From assembly GCA_030544215.1 (NCBI GenBank), contig JARZZO010000008.1, positions 21,468,614-21,532,613 on the forward strand: a stretch of DNA of 64,000 bases, written 5' to 3'. A program made the position numbers and the translations under genes. Position 1 is the first letter of the stretch, and each line of letters starts with the position of its first letter. Origin of the DNA: Zantedeschia hybrid cultivar (Eukaryota; Streptophyta; Magnoliopsida; Alismatales; Araceae). The notes beneath the pieces were generated by a model. The model was not told the DNA's origin, did no database searches, and worked only from the letters and a program-made list of their open reading frames with translations. Below are positions 34,448-45,721 of the stretch, piece after piece.

Positions 34448-35000
34448 TGGGAAGAGCTGATCAGGAAAAGAAAAAAAAGTGTGCATTTTGCCAGTGATCA
34501 GCAGCATATCCAGGACGGTCCAAAAATGCTCCTTTGAAAGCTGCGATCCTGGAGAGAGAAAATTTTGGTGCGCGGCCGTACGTGCTGGAATGCTCGCAGC
34601 GATGGCGCTTATTTTGGGATGCAACGACAAGAGAATACCCCGCCAGGAGATGTTACGATGATTGGGGGGGAGAGATGTTGCGGTTCATGTTAATCTGATC
34701 TCGATTCGTTCGTCGGAGGAGCCGGCGACGCAGGCTTGGGTTCATCGGGTTCTTTGAAAGTGTTTTTTTTTTTTTAACCTCTTTTGCCTCCTCTTTTCGT
34801 CCCTTTTGGAGTTGTCGTGTCATTTGGTGGGCTCTGGTTGGTAGGGTTCCCCCCCCCCCCCCCCCCCCCCCCGGGTTCTGTCTTCGCTTTCTTTTTAAAC
34901 TTTTTTTTCTTTTGTTGTCCACTTGTCGGTGGAAGCAGCTGGTCATTGTTCAAGGTACCAGGCTGGAGGGCGCGCGCTATCTTACGGGTAAAAGCCCATG
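34448..35000 (+). other. probable 3' UTR of the YTH gene with a C24 run
   Basis: T-rich sequence after the stop codon at 34447 includes an A/G-rich start, GC-rich middle (34560-34745), a T11 run and an uninterrupted run of 24 C (34849-34872). No single poly(A) signal stands out. The extent of the UTR is inferred. Confidence 0.4.
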
Positions 35001-38000
35001 ACATGTTTTACTTAAGTCTTGTAAAAGTAGAAAATTGGGGGGAAGAAGGAATGGAAGGGTAAAATGGATTGGGGGTTTTGGGCGGTACCCTTTTTTTATC
35101 ACAGCTCTCGCGTCATTGATTTGTAATTTCCAATTTTTATGGCGGATTCATTCCGGTGGGCGGGTACGGTTACGTGGGCGAAATGGAGCGCGTGGTGATT
35201 CGGCCATCAGCGCCACCGGTTGGTGGATGGTAGGCGTGTCGATAGCGTGGTGGATGCTTTTTTAAGTGGGTGATGAGATCTTACGCCGTGGTGATAGGTT
35301 TGTAGGGTAGCACTGAGCGATTAGCGGCGCATCTGAATGTCCTAATCACTCGGGCATCCTGCGAAGGCTTTTTGTTGTCAGCTGTAATGCAAAAGATTAA
35401 CTTGGTAATTGGATGATCATGCGATGAGGTGTGGAAGTTTTAGCCTTGTTTAAATGATTCCGCGCTAAGAAGATAAAATCTTGTTAATGATTCCTTTTCT
35501 TTTACCCGAGGAAGTAACTCGGTTCTTTCTGCCTCCTAGTTGGATGTCCTGTTCTAATGGTATTCTCATTGCTGAACAGGAAGTTTGGGCACGGTTGGAG
35601 ATTGAACCATATCTCGTAGCCAGGCGTGGGTTAAGTGATGTTCTTCGGTTCTGGCCTTTATTAATTTAATAGGTAAAATTTAAATTCTTGGATAAGTGAA
35701 AACTAGTAAATGTATAGGTTTCTTGCACTTTAATTGCCATCAAGTTCGCAAGCATAGGACGTGCATAGGTTAAAGTGTATTATTTCAATGTACATGAATA
35801 GAATTCAAGGAGTTAGTTTAGCGCAGGCTGGACATGGGAAGAGAAATACTAAGAAGCTGGAAGGCTACAGAACGTTATAGGTAGATGAATCCTGATGCTT
35901 AAGCTTTCCCCTGAAGGGCTGATTTTTTTTAGAAATAACAATTATTCATCGTTTGAAAATTATGTACCTGTGTTCTTCCCATAATTTTCAGAGGAGGGTG
36001 TGTTGATTTTCATTTTCTTATGTTTTTTTTTTAGTTTTTAGTCTATAAATATTCATATTTGAAAATAATTCCCTGTGACTTGTACATGTCAACATCATCT
36101 TAGAGAATAAATTCCTATGACTTGTACATGTTGTTGACAGTGGGAAACTTATTCTTTCTTAGCAATATGCCCTTCTAGTTAACAGTTATTTGAAAGATGA
36201 GAATAGATGATAAGGACTAAAAAAGTATTAAACAGAAGTTTAAGAAGTCAAGATTAAATATACAAGATATAGGCAGTTACTTTTTCTATATTTGACAATT
36301 CATAGTGATCAAAAATTAGAAAAATCCTTTCTTAAACTACCTGTATACCCCATCACATAGCTTGTTTGTCCGCATTAAATTTAATCAGCTACACAATCAA
36401 CGTGTATAAGACAAATGTCTGCCATAAATATCTATTTTTATGGAGCAGGCTCATACGGATTTTCAGATCAATCAAGGAGGGAGAGATCTTTGAAAAAAAT
36501 TCATGAGCTGTCAAGGAATTTGTACGATGAGTTTAATATTTTGCCGTAAATGTTAGACATACTTGAGTTTCTATATCGCGATCTTGCAACTTTTACAATC
36601 TAAGCCAAGTAGACCTTGCTTTGTCGAAGTGAGATATACTTGAGTGGCCAGACACCGAGATTCCAATGGACCATGCGCTATGCTTCGTCAGGAAGCCACA
36701 GTGGAAGCTCAAGTTGCTACTTCTCTATGAAAATAAGTGACTTGCTGACACTTAAAGCCCGGCCAGGTTTCATGTGCGTATATTTATATAAATCAAGTCA
36801 TTGGTAACCATGCGAATGCGTGGTGGTACGTAATCCTCATTCACAAATTTCACCGGATCTGACCAAACTCGCTTGTATTGAAATTTGAGTCCCGCTTGCT
36901 GCACTGCCGGGGCTGTTATGCCTCCTGGCGGTGCAGCCGGGTTAAATTTTCTTTTTGGAAGCTCCCAATGCATCTTACCCTGCCGTATAAATCGATCTTG
37001 GATCGGATGATCCGAAAAAAGATGAAAAATAAAAAATTGACTCTAAATAAACAATGAATTCATCTTTTTGACTGTACGATCATGTACATCCGGTCTGGGC
37101 CGGTCTAAAAGAATTTTCATTTTTTTTTCCCTGCACCACGGGGCATAATAGCCTCCAGGCGGTGCAACGAGGAAAACTCCTGAAATTGTGGTTTAGATGC
37201 AAAGTGGGCCGAAAAGACAAAGCAAACTGATAGTAGTGACAAGTAGGCCCAATAGACACGTGTTACCGAGCAATCCAGTTTCTGACGTGTTTTGTTAGTT
37301 TTGGATGTCCAAGTTGTCAAATGTTCACCTAATCAATGGGGCGTCCACTGAATACGGTAGCTAACAATTTTTGAAATAAAAAAAGATGGACGAATAATCA
37401 TACTGTTAGTCGTCGGCTAACCTGTAAGCGCACTCTTGCACCTATCACAGAATCAAGGGAAAGATAAGACATATTGTAGCTTTCATAGTTCTAAACTATA
37501 ATGATATCGTTAGTTTTGTTAATGCCCATGCATTTCCGATTGTCTTAGGTCGTGTCTGGTGTGCTATAAAATGTTCTATTTTTTTTGTCTTATAAGTGCA
37601 GAATTCATTTAATTCACAATCATATTAAACAAAAAAATAAGATAAAAACGACATGAATTCATGCTGATTGATCATATTTAAATATTAAACGTTAAAAACG
37701 GACACCAAAAAGTAAGTTATCTCTGTTCAAGTACGGCCAAATCTAAGCCAAATTTTAAATAGAAGGTACTGACTTTAGGGAAGCTACTTTTAGCTGTTAG
37801 TTTTCACATAAAATGACTCAAGGGAGAGATATTATAATTAATTTTAATTTATTACAAAAGTCAACTCTTTTATAACAATCTTACTTTTTCTTCAATCTTG
37901 GAAGATTTACCTTGTAGTTTTTGGTTAGAAATCAAAACATAAGTAAAATACTACACAAATGGTTTCCAAGTTCCAACTGCTTCCACAAAAAAATAACTAA

Positions 38001-41000
38001 AAGGAAATACAAAAATACATCCAAATGGAAGCTACATCAAACATGGCCTAGATGTGATTTATCAAGTAAAAAGCTGTTCGTGCTAAACATAATTAAACGT
38101 GTCTAAGTTATCCTATCCCTAGCAAGGACACGCAGGCTGGTTTATTAGGTCGATCCTTTCTATAAGGTACTTCACGGACCAGCCTATATCTAATAAATTG
38201 AAGCTTCTTGGACTATATAGAGAATCTGGGCTTTTAGGTACTAAACAGGCTTTGGGCTGGGAGTTTTACTTGACGGGCTAGGCTATGTATGCCGAAGAAA
38301 TTGATCCATCTAATACATTAAAGAGAATCTGGGCTTTTGCCGTCACGCACATGTAGTAAAATATTTTCTGACCTCTCAGTGGTGCAGGTGGCAAACATCT
38401 CAAAAAAATTTATACTGGAAGAATAGAGGGAACATCATGAGATGAAGCATTTTTAGGCCGCAGGACAGAATTAAACTCTTTTTATCCCTTGGAGCGAGTT
38501 ATACTGGGTTTAACTCTATTTATCTTTGATAGGCATGGGTTAATCTAGGAACGGATTTTAAACCGGATTAGCCCCAACTTAGCCCGATATTTTTGGAGCA
38601 ATTTATTTTCCTTGTGAAACTGAAAAATGCCTTAATTGTAACCCTAGCTAGCATCACCTAAGTTATTCTTGGGTTAAACTCAATCAGTGCATAGCTCATT
38701 GGATTGTTCATTCTGGAAGAATTACATGCTCAAGATGGACAACGAATGACCTAATATATTGTCAAAATCATAGAATCAAAGAAACCCCTTTTTTTAAGTT
38801 ACCCATATGGAAGGTGAAGAATTGGATTGTAGATGTGTGGCTGCTCAAGGGAGTTCTTGGTTCAACGGCTCACTAGTTTACACTCAAGTGCACTTTTAGA
38901 CTCGGAAGGACTCACTACTAGAGGATCTAGTTGGAATATGCGCTAAGGATGGCAATGGCAGGAGCTTCTTAAGGCTTTAGTTTCCCCACATTTGTGTTGC
39001 AACCCAAAAATACTCGAATTTTTAGACAGCACAAGCTAGCTTATAAGCTACTTCATTTAAGCTCAAGTTTAAAATATGAACTAACCAACAACATAAGAAC
39101 TTCTGCCACCATACTTGAAACAACAAAATACAGTGATTCAAAAACATAAACGTATCTAATCTTCTACATTCTCCATTTTATAAAAATTATAAAATAGGCA
39201 TTTTTTAAAAGAACTAGGACAGCTTGACGGCTTCCCCTGAGATCAGCCCATAAAATTGTAAGGCTGGTGATCAGAGTTATATATAGGACATAAAGAAATA
39301 TACTTAATGATAACTAGCAGGCAATGAGTTGAAAAATAACACTATCTATTCTGGTATTCCGTACTAATATCAGTTTGAACGATGCCTACTTACTTTGAAA
39401 AGAAACTAGCAGAAAGTTGGCCATTTTTTACCATCTAAAAAGGTAATTAAATTATCGAGTTATTGATCGACTTGGATCCATCCATTAAAGATCATTTCGT
39501 CTTTTTAAGAACGTTTTGAGGTACTTTTATCTGGTTAGAGCTCTCTTACTAGGACATTTGGGCACTGTGTGCCTAACATTTGGATCCGAACATATTAACT
39601 ACAGAGTCTACTGTTATGGGGTATTGGACTTTCTTATATAAAAGAGGTCACGGGTTTAAATCCCACCTTCAGTAGTCGTGCGGAAGAAATGATTTGTCCC
39701 CCGAATTTGTGAGGGCCTAGTCGGCTATCTCAGAGTGCTCCCTGCAGAAAGCTCTCTGACCGAAATTAAAAAGCTTGGGAGGTATTAAAAACCTTTGAAT
39801 TCACAAAAACATTTTGTCCTTTTCACAAGGTACACTATATTGTAAAATTAATAGAAAGAGAGAAATATCTTTAATAACAACTAGCAAGCATATATAAAGA
39901 TTAAGTCACAAATCACACACAGGGAAATGCTGCTGTTCCAAGAACAAGAACAAAATCATAATTTAACTGATATTTTGCTATGATAGATCATGGCCTAAAG
40001 AATATTCTGCAATAATAATAAAATAACTGTGACAAGTACTCCCTTGCACGTTTGTTTGGGTGCCCGCAGTTTGTTTGGAGATGGACACTGAAAACTCGGA
40101 GTAAGATCATCTACTTTATCTTTGCTATACCACTGATCCTACACTTTATTTTACTGGTTCAGTTATTGTAGTGGAAGAAACGTAGAGTCTAAATTTTTTT
40201 TTTTTTTTTTAAAGATTCTAAATCAATCAGAATGAGTGAAGTACAAGTGATGTAGAAGAAATGAAATAGACGATCCCAATCCAACGCTATGTGGCTTCTC
40301 CACGGGAATTCCTTATCCTACTTGTCATGCAATGTGGCTTCTCCATGAGAAGGTTTGCAGATAAAGACTAGAAAAGACCATAGACCAATAAAAAGGTTGA
40401 GTAAGGAGATAAGACCAATAAAAAGGTTGAGGGATCCAACCCATGCAACCAAAGCTTCGGCATTGGGGAAAAAAGTTACTTCCGCTTAAATCATAAATAG
40501 ACCCAACAATTAGTTGAACCAATGAGAAATGGAGAATAAGTTTAAAATATGAACTATATACAGTTATGAAAGAGACATTCTTTTGCATATATGTAGATGC
40601 GATTCTCTTCCTTTCTTCTCCAAATCTAATCTTCTGGACAGGATAACAATGGGGACAAATTTATGACAGAAGCTGTCGGATGTCTATTAGCAGAACTTTC
40701 TAGGAGGATGAGATAACATATTACAGTTCGATCCAATGCGAGACACAATCCTCTCAATTTTTATTCTTGGATGTAAAAGGATATATATTAGATCAAATAG
40801 TGAGTTTATCCTTGTTCTTATCTTCTAAGAAACATGCGTATCTTTGTCCTTATTCTCTTGTATCGTTACTCTTTTAAAATTATTGAAAGTTATTAAAAAT
40901 AGATACATAAAAGTTAAATTATTGTGATAACACTGTATAATGCTTCTAGCGGGAACAAAGGAACCTTTCTTTCAAAATATATGTGTGCGTGAGTTGCTTC

Positions 41001-41040
41001 TAATTAATTCTTATAAATTTAGTTGTAGATTAGGTGATAT
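35001..41040. other. AT-rich intergenic DNA
   Basis: About 6 kb with no supported gene. Visible details: two similar hairpin-forming blocks, CTGCACTGCC...GGCGGTGCAG at 36900-36935 and CTGCACCACG...GGCGGTGCAA at 37131-37165, in the same orientation 230 bp apart; a direct repeat of GACCAATAAAAAGGTTGAG near 40383 and 40412; poly-T at 40195-40210. A weak tRNA-like B-box phrase near 39645 is discussed under rejected items. Confidence 0.5.
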
Positions 41041-41049
41041 ATGTGAAAA

Positions 41050-41542
41050 GAGTAATAATTGCCACAATGCCGCTGCATTGCAGTCCAACGTGGATTACAA
41101 TACAGCGGCAGTAGTCGTCCGATGCAATCGGATCGGACGGTTACTGTGCAATCTGACAGGATGGGAGGAAGTCTTTTTTTTTTTTTCTTCAGATTTTTAA
41201 TTTTTTTTAGTGTTCGATAAATAATTAGACGATACAGTCGGATTGCTCAAGCAGGCCCTCATCCAGTTGTATAATTTATAAAATTTTTTTAAAATCTTTT
41301 GCACTTAAATCGAGTCGGGTCGAGACCAACTCGAACAACCCACTGTACAATCCGATTTTTGAGCGAACGTTCTAATTTTTTTTAAAAAAACTGAAAAAAA
41401 GTAAATAAAAAAAAAATCAGGTCCATCCCATTCTGTCGGACTGCATAACAGCCGTTCAATCTGACTAGATCGGACGGCTACTGTTGCTGCATTGCAATCC
41501 ACGTTGGAGTGCAATGCAGTGGCATTGAAGCAAGTATTACTC
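41050..41542. mobile_element. Mutator-like MITE, copy 1
   Basis: A 493-bp element with inverted ends of about 115 bp: GAGTAATAATTGCCACAATGCC at the left, and the reverse complement of ...GGCATTGAAGCAAGTATTACTC at the right. Further paired motifs are CCAACGTGGATT, CGTCCGAT and GATCGGACGG. Flanks ATGTGAAAA (41041-41049) and ACGTGAAAA (41543-41551) form a 9-bp duplication with one mismatch. No coding capacity. The long arms would let a transcript fold into a hairpin. Confidence 0.8.
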
Positions 41543-41551
41543 ACGTGAAAA

Positions 41552-43169
41552 TGCAAAGTTGCAAACTAATGGATGAGGGAGGGAAGGGGTTAAAAGAATG
41601 GTATAGATAATAAGACATGCAATATAAGTACATGATTGGAGATTTTATTTAGAAATATGAGTTTTAAATAAGATATGATCGATGACTAAGATGATTTAAA
41701 GAAAACCAATGGATATTTGGATAATCAGATTTAAAAAAAGGTGTATCTTTTTTATTATCCTAAATTATTCGGATGCGAATAATATATTTATTTTTATTCT
41801 TTAAATTACATCTTTTTGTGATCTTTAAGCTTCCGAAATTGACAGATAAATAGATTTTCAAGTAGCACAAACCAGGCACTAAAATTCTTTTTCGCATGGG
41901 TCATCATGAAGACTGGTAAGTCTTACGTTACTCTGATCGTATACAAGTAAAATCGAGTTCATAAGAAAATAGGCCGCTCAACTTGTCGCTAATTAGTCTT
42001 GAGTTAGATTGTCTGGCATGTTATCAAAGATGGCCATTTGGTCATATACCCAATGGGCAGCAATTGCTGCACACCCACGCGCACTGATGCGTACACCACG
42101 TGCTGATAGGCCAGCGCGCGTAGACGTGCATTGCCCTATACCCAACACAATATCTTGTGTCCTGCTCATATTTTCTGACAGTGTTTAAATGGCACATAAG
42201 TTGTATCCGGATAAGAAAATGGCTTTCCCTGTCCATTGTCAAAGGATTCTAAGTTACAAAAGGCAATTAAGTAAACCCCTCTTTAAAAATTAAGAGAGGA
42301 CAACCAAACATCTATCCATGCCCTGTTTTTCTCTCAAAATATATTTTGGGGGAATAAAATGTGAAAAAAACCCATAACCAAATACCCTAATTTTAATGTT
42401 CTAGCAGGACAAACCTGCATGAGAGGCTCTTTTGAGGGGTTAAAATTTGAATAGACGAAGCCTTGAAAAGTCAAATTCTTTTAACTTGTGCTTACGTGTA
42501 AGCCACCTTTGAGGACATTTATAATGGGATTCTAATTCTCCATAGCTGATCCTAGAGTAGATCATATCTTGCCCTTTCCTCTACTAAGTGGTGGCTCGAC
42601 ACCAAGACCACGATGAAACCGGTTGTCATTGTCTCAAGAAAATCGTCGTCTTTGTGAAGAGGAATAGTTTTGTACAATATAATTTTCATTACTTTCTTTA
42701 TTATACTTATCAAAAATTATCTCATCGTTTTATCAGATACTTTGTATTATGGTTGTTTTTGACATGAAAATTTTTTGTTAATCAAAGAATAAATAAAAAA
42801 CCTGATATAATAGCATTTCTTTCGATGTGAATGCTAGCATTTCCAAAGAAAGACATCAGAAGTGTGCATGACTGGAAATTTATGTCAGCTCCTCGAAATT
42901 TTTGATATTACAGATAACTCTTCTTAATTTGATTATTTACGAAAAAGTCTCTGCAATCTTAACTTTCTTATTAAAAAAGCCCTTGTACCCACCTTACACA
43001 ATTTCCACCTCCTTTAGCAGTAGTTTTTATGGCATTGTACCAATTCACGGGGTTTCGTGGATGCTTATTCTTAAATAGTTGTATTACTCCTCTATTTAGG
43101 CATATAACTAGTCCACTCTGATAGATTCTAATTAAACAAAAAAAAATTGTAAATACCTTGGGCACTTGA
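41552..43169. other. AT-rich intergenic DNA
   Basis: No gene or complete element recognised. 42050-42140 is locally GC-rich with several ACGTG/GCGCGC motifs but no open frame of note. Confidence 0.5.
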
Positions 43170-43177
43170 GTTATGAC

Positions 43178-43564
43178 TAGAGATGTAAATTGGGCGGGTT
43201 ATACTGGGTTACGTGATAATTTGGGTCTAATTCAAATTCAAAATAGTCCAGTCCAATTTTAGTCCAGTCGAAATTCAACTCAAATTTAGTCGAAATTCAA
43301 CTCCAATTCAATACTGAGTGGGTGGGGTTGGGTTAAGTTGGACTGGCCTTGTTTGTAAATGGTTTGTTGGAAGTGGTTTACTTTTTGTAAAAGTCAATAA
43401 ATTAAATTGGACTAGCCTGTTTTTAGCTCTACTAAGTCCAAATTTAACAAATATCAACCTAAATTTAATCCAACCTAATTTATATTACTTGGACAACTCA
43501 ATTTTCTTTAATATGGGTTGGATTGGACTGGACTACGAGTTGACCCGTTCGATTGACACCCTTA
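43178..43564. mobile_element. hAT-like MITE, reversed copy
   Basis: A 387-bp element beginning TAGAGATGTAAATTGGGCGG and ending TTCGATTGACACCCTTA; the ends are imperfect inverse complements. Flanks GTTATGAC (43170-43177) and ATTATGAC (43565-43572) give an 8-bp duplication with one mismatch. Its interior matches the copies at 5434 and 25641 in the opposite orientation (for example AGTCAATAAATTAAATTGGACTAG). Confidence 0.78.
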
Positions 43565-43572
43565 ATTATGAC

Positions 43573-45330
43573 AAAAAGAAATAACATTAGTCTAAAGACA
43601 TAGAATTGTATTAACCGGTGTAGCATAACTTTGGGATTTTTTTAAAAAAATTATGATTTAATCACACATTTTCATCTTAATATGCTCTTTAGGAACAAAT
43701 CATTCATCTTTAAAAAATTTATCAACTAAAAAAAATCGCAATTCACTTGCATATTTCTGAAGAAAGGTTGCATTTTTCAAAAGAGTCTCTCATTTTTGTA
43801 GAGAATATTTTTAAACTGTATATTTATATTTTAATTTTTTTTGCATATTAAAAAGATAAAATATCTTTTATCCAAGTTTTCAGATTTATTGCCGAATCTG
43901 CAGCTGATTTTAACTTGGTGACCATCGATGTGAACAGACAACCACGTTTGCCCCCCCTACTCACGTTCTAGCTGCTTGCATGCTGGCGGTCCTGATCGGG
44001 TCAAGAGCATGCATGCACAGTGACATGTGCCCTACTGCTCACGTTCTTCTCCCTGCACAGCTTTGCTGGCTCACCTATTCTCGAGGCCATGCACGAGAGG
44101 AGTCTAAGTATGTCCTGGAAAAGACAAAACCCTCTGCGCGGTACGCGCGATAGGTGACACCCGTCACCTTCCACTTATGTTTGTAGAAGGTGGTAGACAG
44201 ATTTCATTTAAGAAAAGATAACTTCGCTTGTCAACATGTCACATTTATAATAATAAAAAATTAATAAGTGACATGTGGGCGAAAGAAAGACTTATAAAAG
44301 TGAAAAGATACTGAAAAATAAGTGACAAACGGAGATGGAGGAATGAAAATGGGGATAAGATTCGATACAAATTTAAAGTAGATTTATAATCGTATTCGTT
44401 AAGTTATCGGTTTAAAAATATTATAATTAACTATTTTATAAATTAATAATCGGTCGGATGATTAGATCGTAATGTACCATATATATTCGGTCAGAAAAAT
44501 TTGTATCCATTATCTTATCCGCTATACATAATAATTTTAAAAGGCTATGCTGTAGGTTACCATTTGCATCCCTAAATTGTGAAATCCCGTGTACATTGAG
44601 AAGGCATCTAACTTGTATATACATATACATACACATACATTAGGAGGTTAAATACTTAACATTATTGAAATTAATGATGGGAGGCCAACATTCGACCCTC
44701 AGGGTAACTACTTGCACCAAGGAGGGTTAAGTTTTTCCCTTTTTCGTTTTGTGTGTGTGTCTGTCAAAAGGAGGGTTGAATATTAATTTGAAATCATGAA
44801 TCGTTTGATGCGTGGTGATCTTATGATTATGCCCTCATTTGGAAGGCCAGGAGGAGCCGGCGCTGTGTTGCTAAACACGTGGGTCTCGCACTCGGACGTG
44901 GTGCAATCCTATGGCGCGTGGCACCACCGACGTGCAGATCGCTTCCTACGCTGTGCCGGCCGTTTCAGCGAAAAGATGATGGTGACCCTATTGCGCCGCA
45001 CCACCCACTTGGCTATTAAAGTCCCCGCGCCACATAACATAACGGCTCCAATCATAAGCCGCGCCGCCACACCCCTCGAGGCGTACTTGGTGCGCATCGG
45101 CATCAGGCATGGCCGCCTCGTCTTCTGATTCCCTTGGAAGATTAACCACCCCCCCCACTAATTATTTCTTAATCCAACCACTGTAATGTAATGTGGATAG
45201 GCCCATCGGTAACGGGATTCCGAACAACGTATCCTTCCCATTTGAGAACACTGACAAATCCAACTCCCACAAGTCCCACTCGAACCCAATGAGACGCAAA
45301 AGGTGAACCCACTCCCTTTGAATTGAGGTC
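43573..45330. other. intergenic with a promoter-like GC island
   Basis: AT-rich until about 44800, with a (TACATA)n-like stretch near 44620-44640. From 44830 to 45130 the DNA becomes GC-rich with ACACGTGGGTC, a TATA-like CTATTAAAG at 45013-45021, and an ATG at 45109 followed by ATGGCCGCCTCG. That frame ends after 25 codons. No complete gene is supported. Confidence 0.45.
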
Positions 45331-45443
45331 CTGTCTTCGGCGGACTGTAGAAGATCAGTAAAGAGAGGAGAAAAATAAGAAAACATGAAACGCACCCCAC
45401 CTTTTTTTTTTATTGATCTTCTATGGTCCGTCGTCGAAGACAG
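45331..45443. repeat. imperfect inverted repeat (hairpin)
   Basis: CTGTCTTCGGCGGACTGTAGAAGATCAGTA at 45331-45360 pairs with the block at 45411-45443 (TATTGATCTTCTATGG, then CGTCGAAGACAG) with a few mismatches and bulges. The arms are 30-33 nt around a 50-nt loop, a size that fits a small RNA precursor or a miniature element. It lies about 280 bp upstream of the permease start codon. Confidence 0.6.
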
Positions 45444-45676
45444 TAGAAGAAGATCTGCACTCACTCCTCTCCCCCATTACCCCGTCCTTTTCTCCTTTCC
45501 CTTTCTAAGCGGTGACGCTGTTTTTACCTTATTTTTTTGAAAAAAAAAATATCCTTCCCATCATGTGCATCATAACGCTTGTTGAGCACTTTAAAATAAT
45601 CATGATGGTGGTTGAAATATTGAGAAATATCAAGAGTACAAATAAATATTATTTCTCCTTCTCAATCATCTCTTCC

Positions 45677-45688
45677 TATATATATATA
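45677..45688 (+). promoter_or_regulatory. TATA-like sequence before the permease gene
   Basis: TATATATATATA lies 34 bp upstream of the ATG at 45722. If this is the working TATA box the leader is only a few bases long. It may instead be leader sequence of a transcript starting further upstream. Confidence 0.4.
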
Positions 45689-45721
45689 GTAGCGTTACTC
45701 CGCAAGTATAAGCCCACTACC

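Noticed and set aside
36900..37165. Element bounded by CTGCAC...GGCGGTGCA hairpins
   Set aside because: The two blocks are direct, not inverted, and no target duplication was found; kept only as a note in the intergenic entry.
39590..39690. tRNA gene or SINE (GGTCACGGGTTTAAATCCC)
   Set aside because: A B-box-like phrase is present, but no convincing A box, no cloverleaf and no SINE tail or target duplication.
45512..45721. Longer N-terminus for the purine permease
   Set aside because: The upstream start is GTG, the added sequence is AT-rich and spans a TATA-like run, and the length at 45722 fits the family better.
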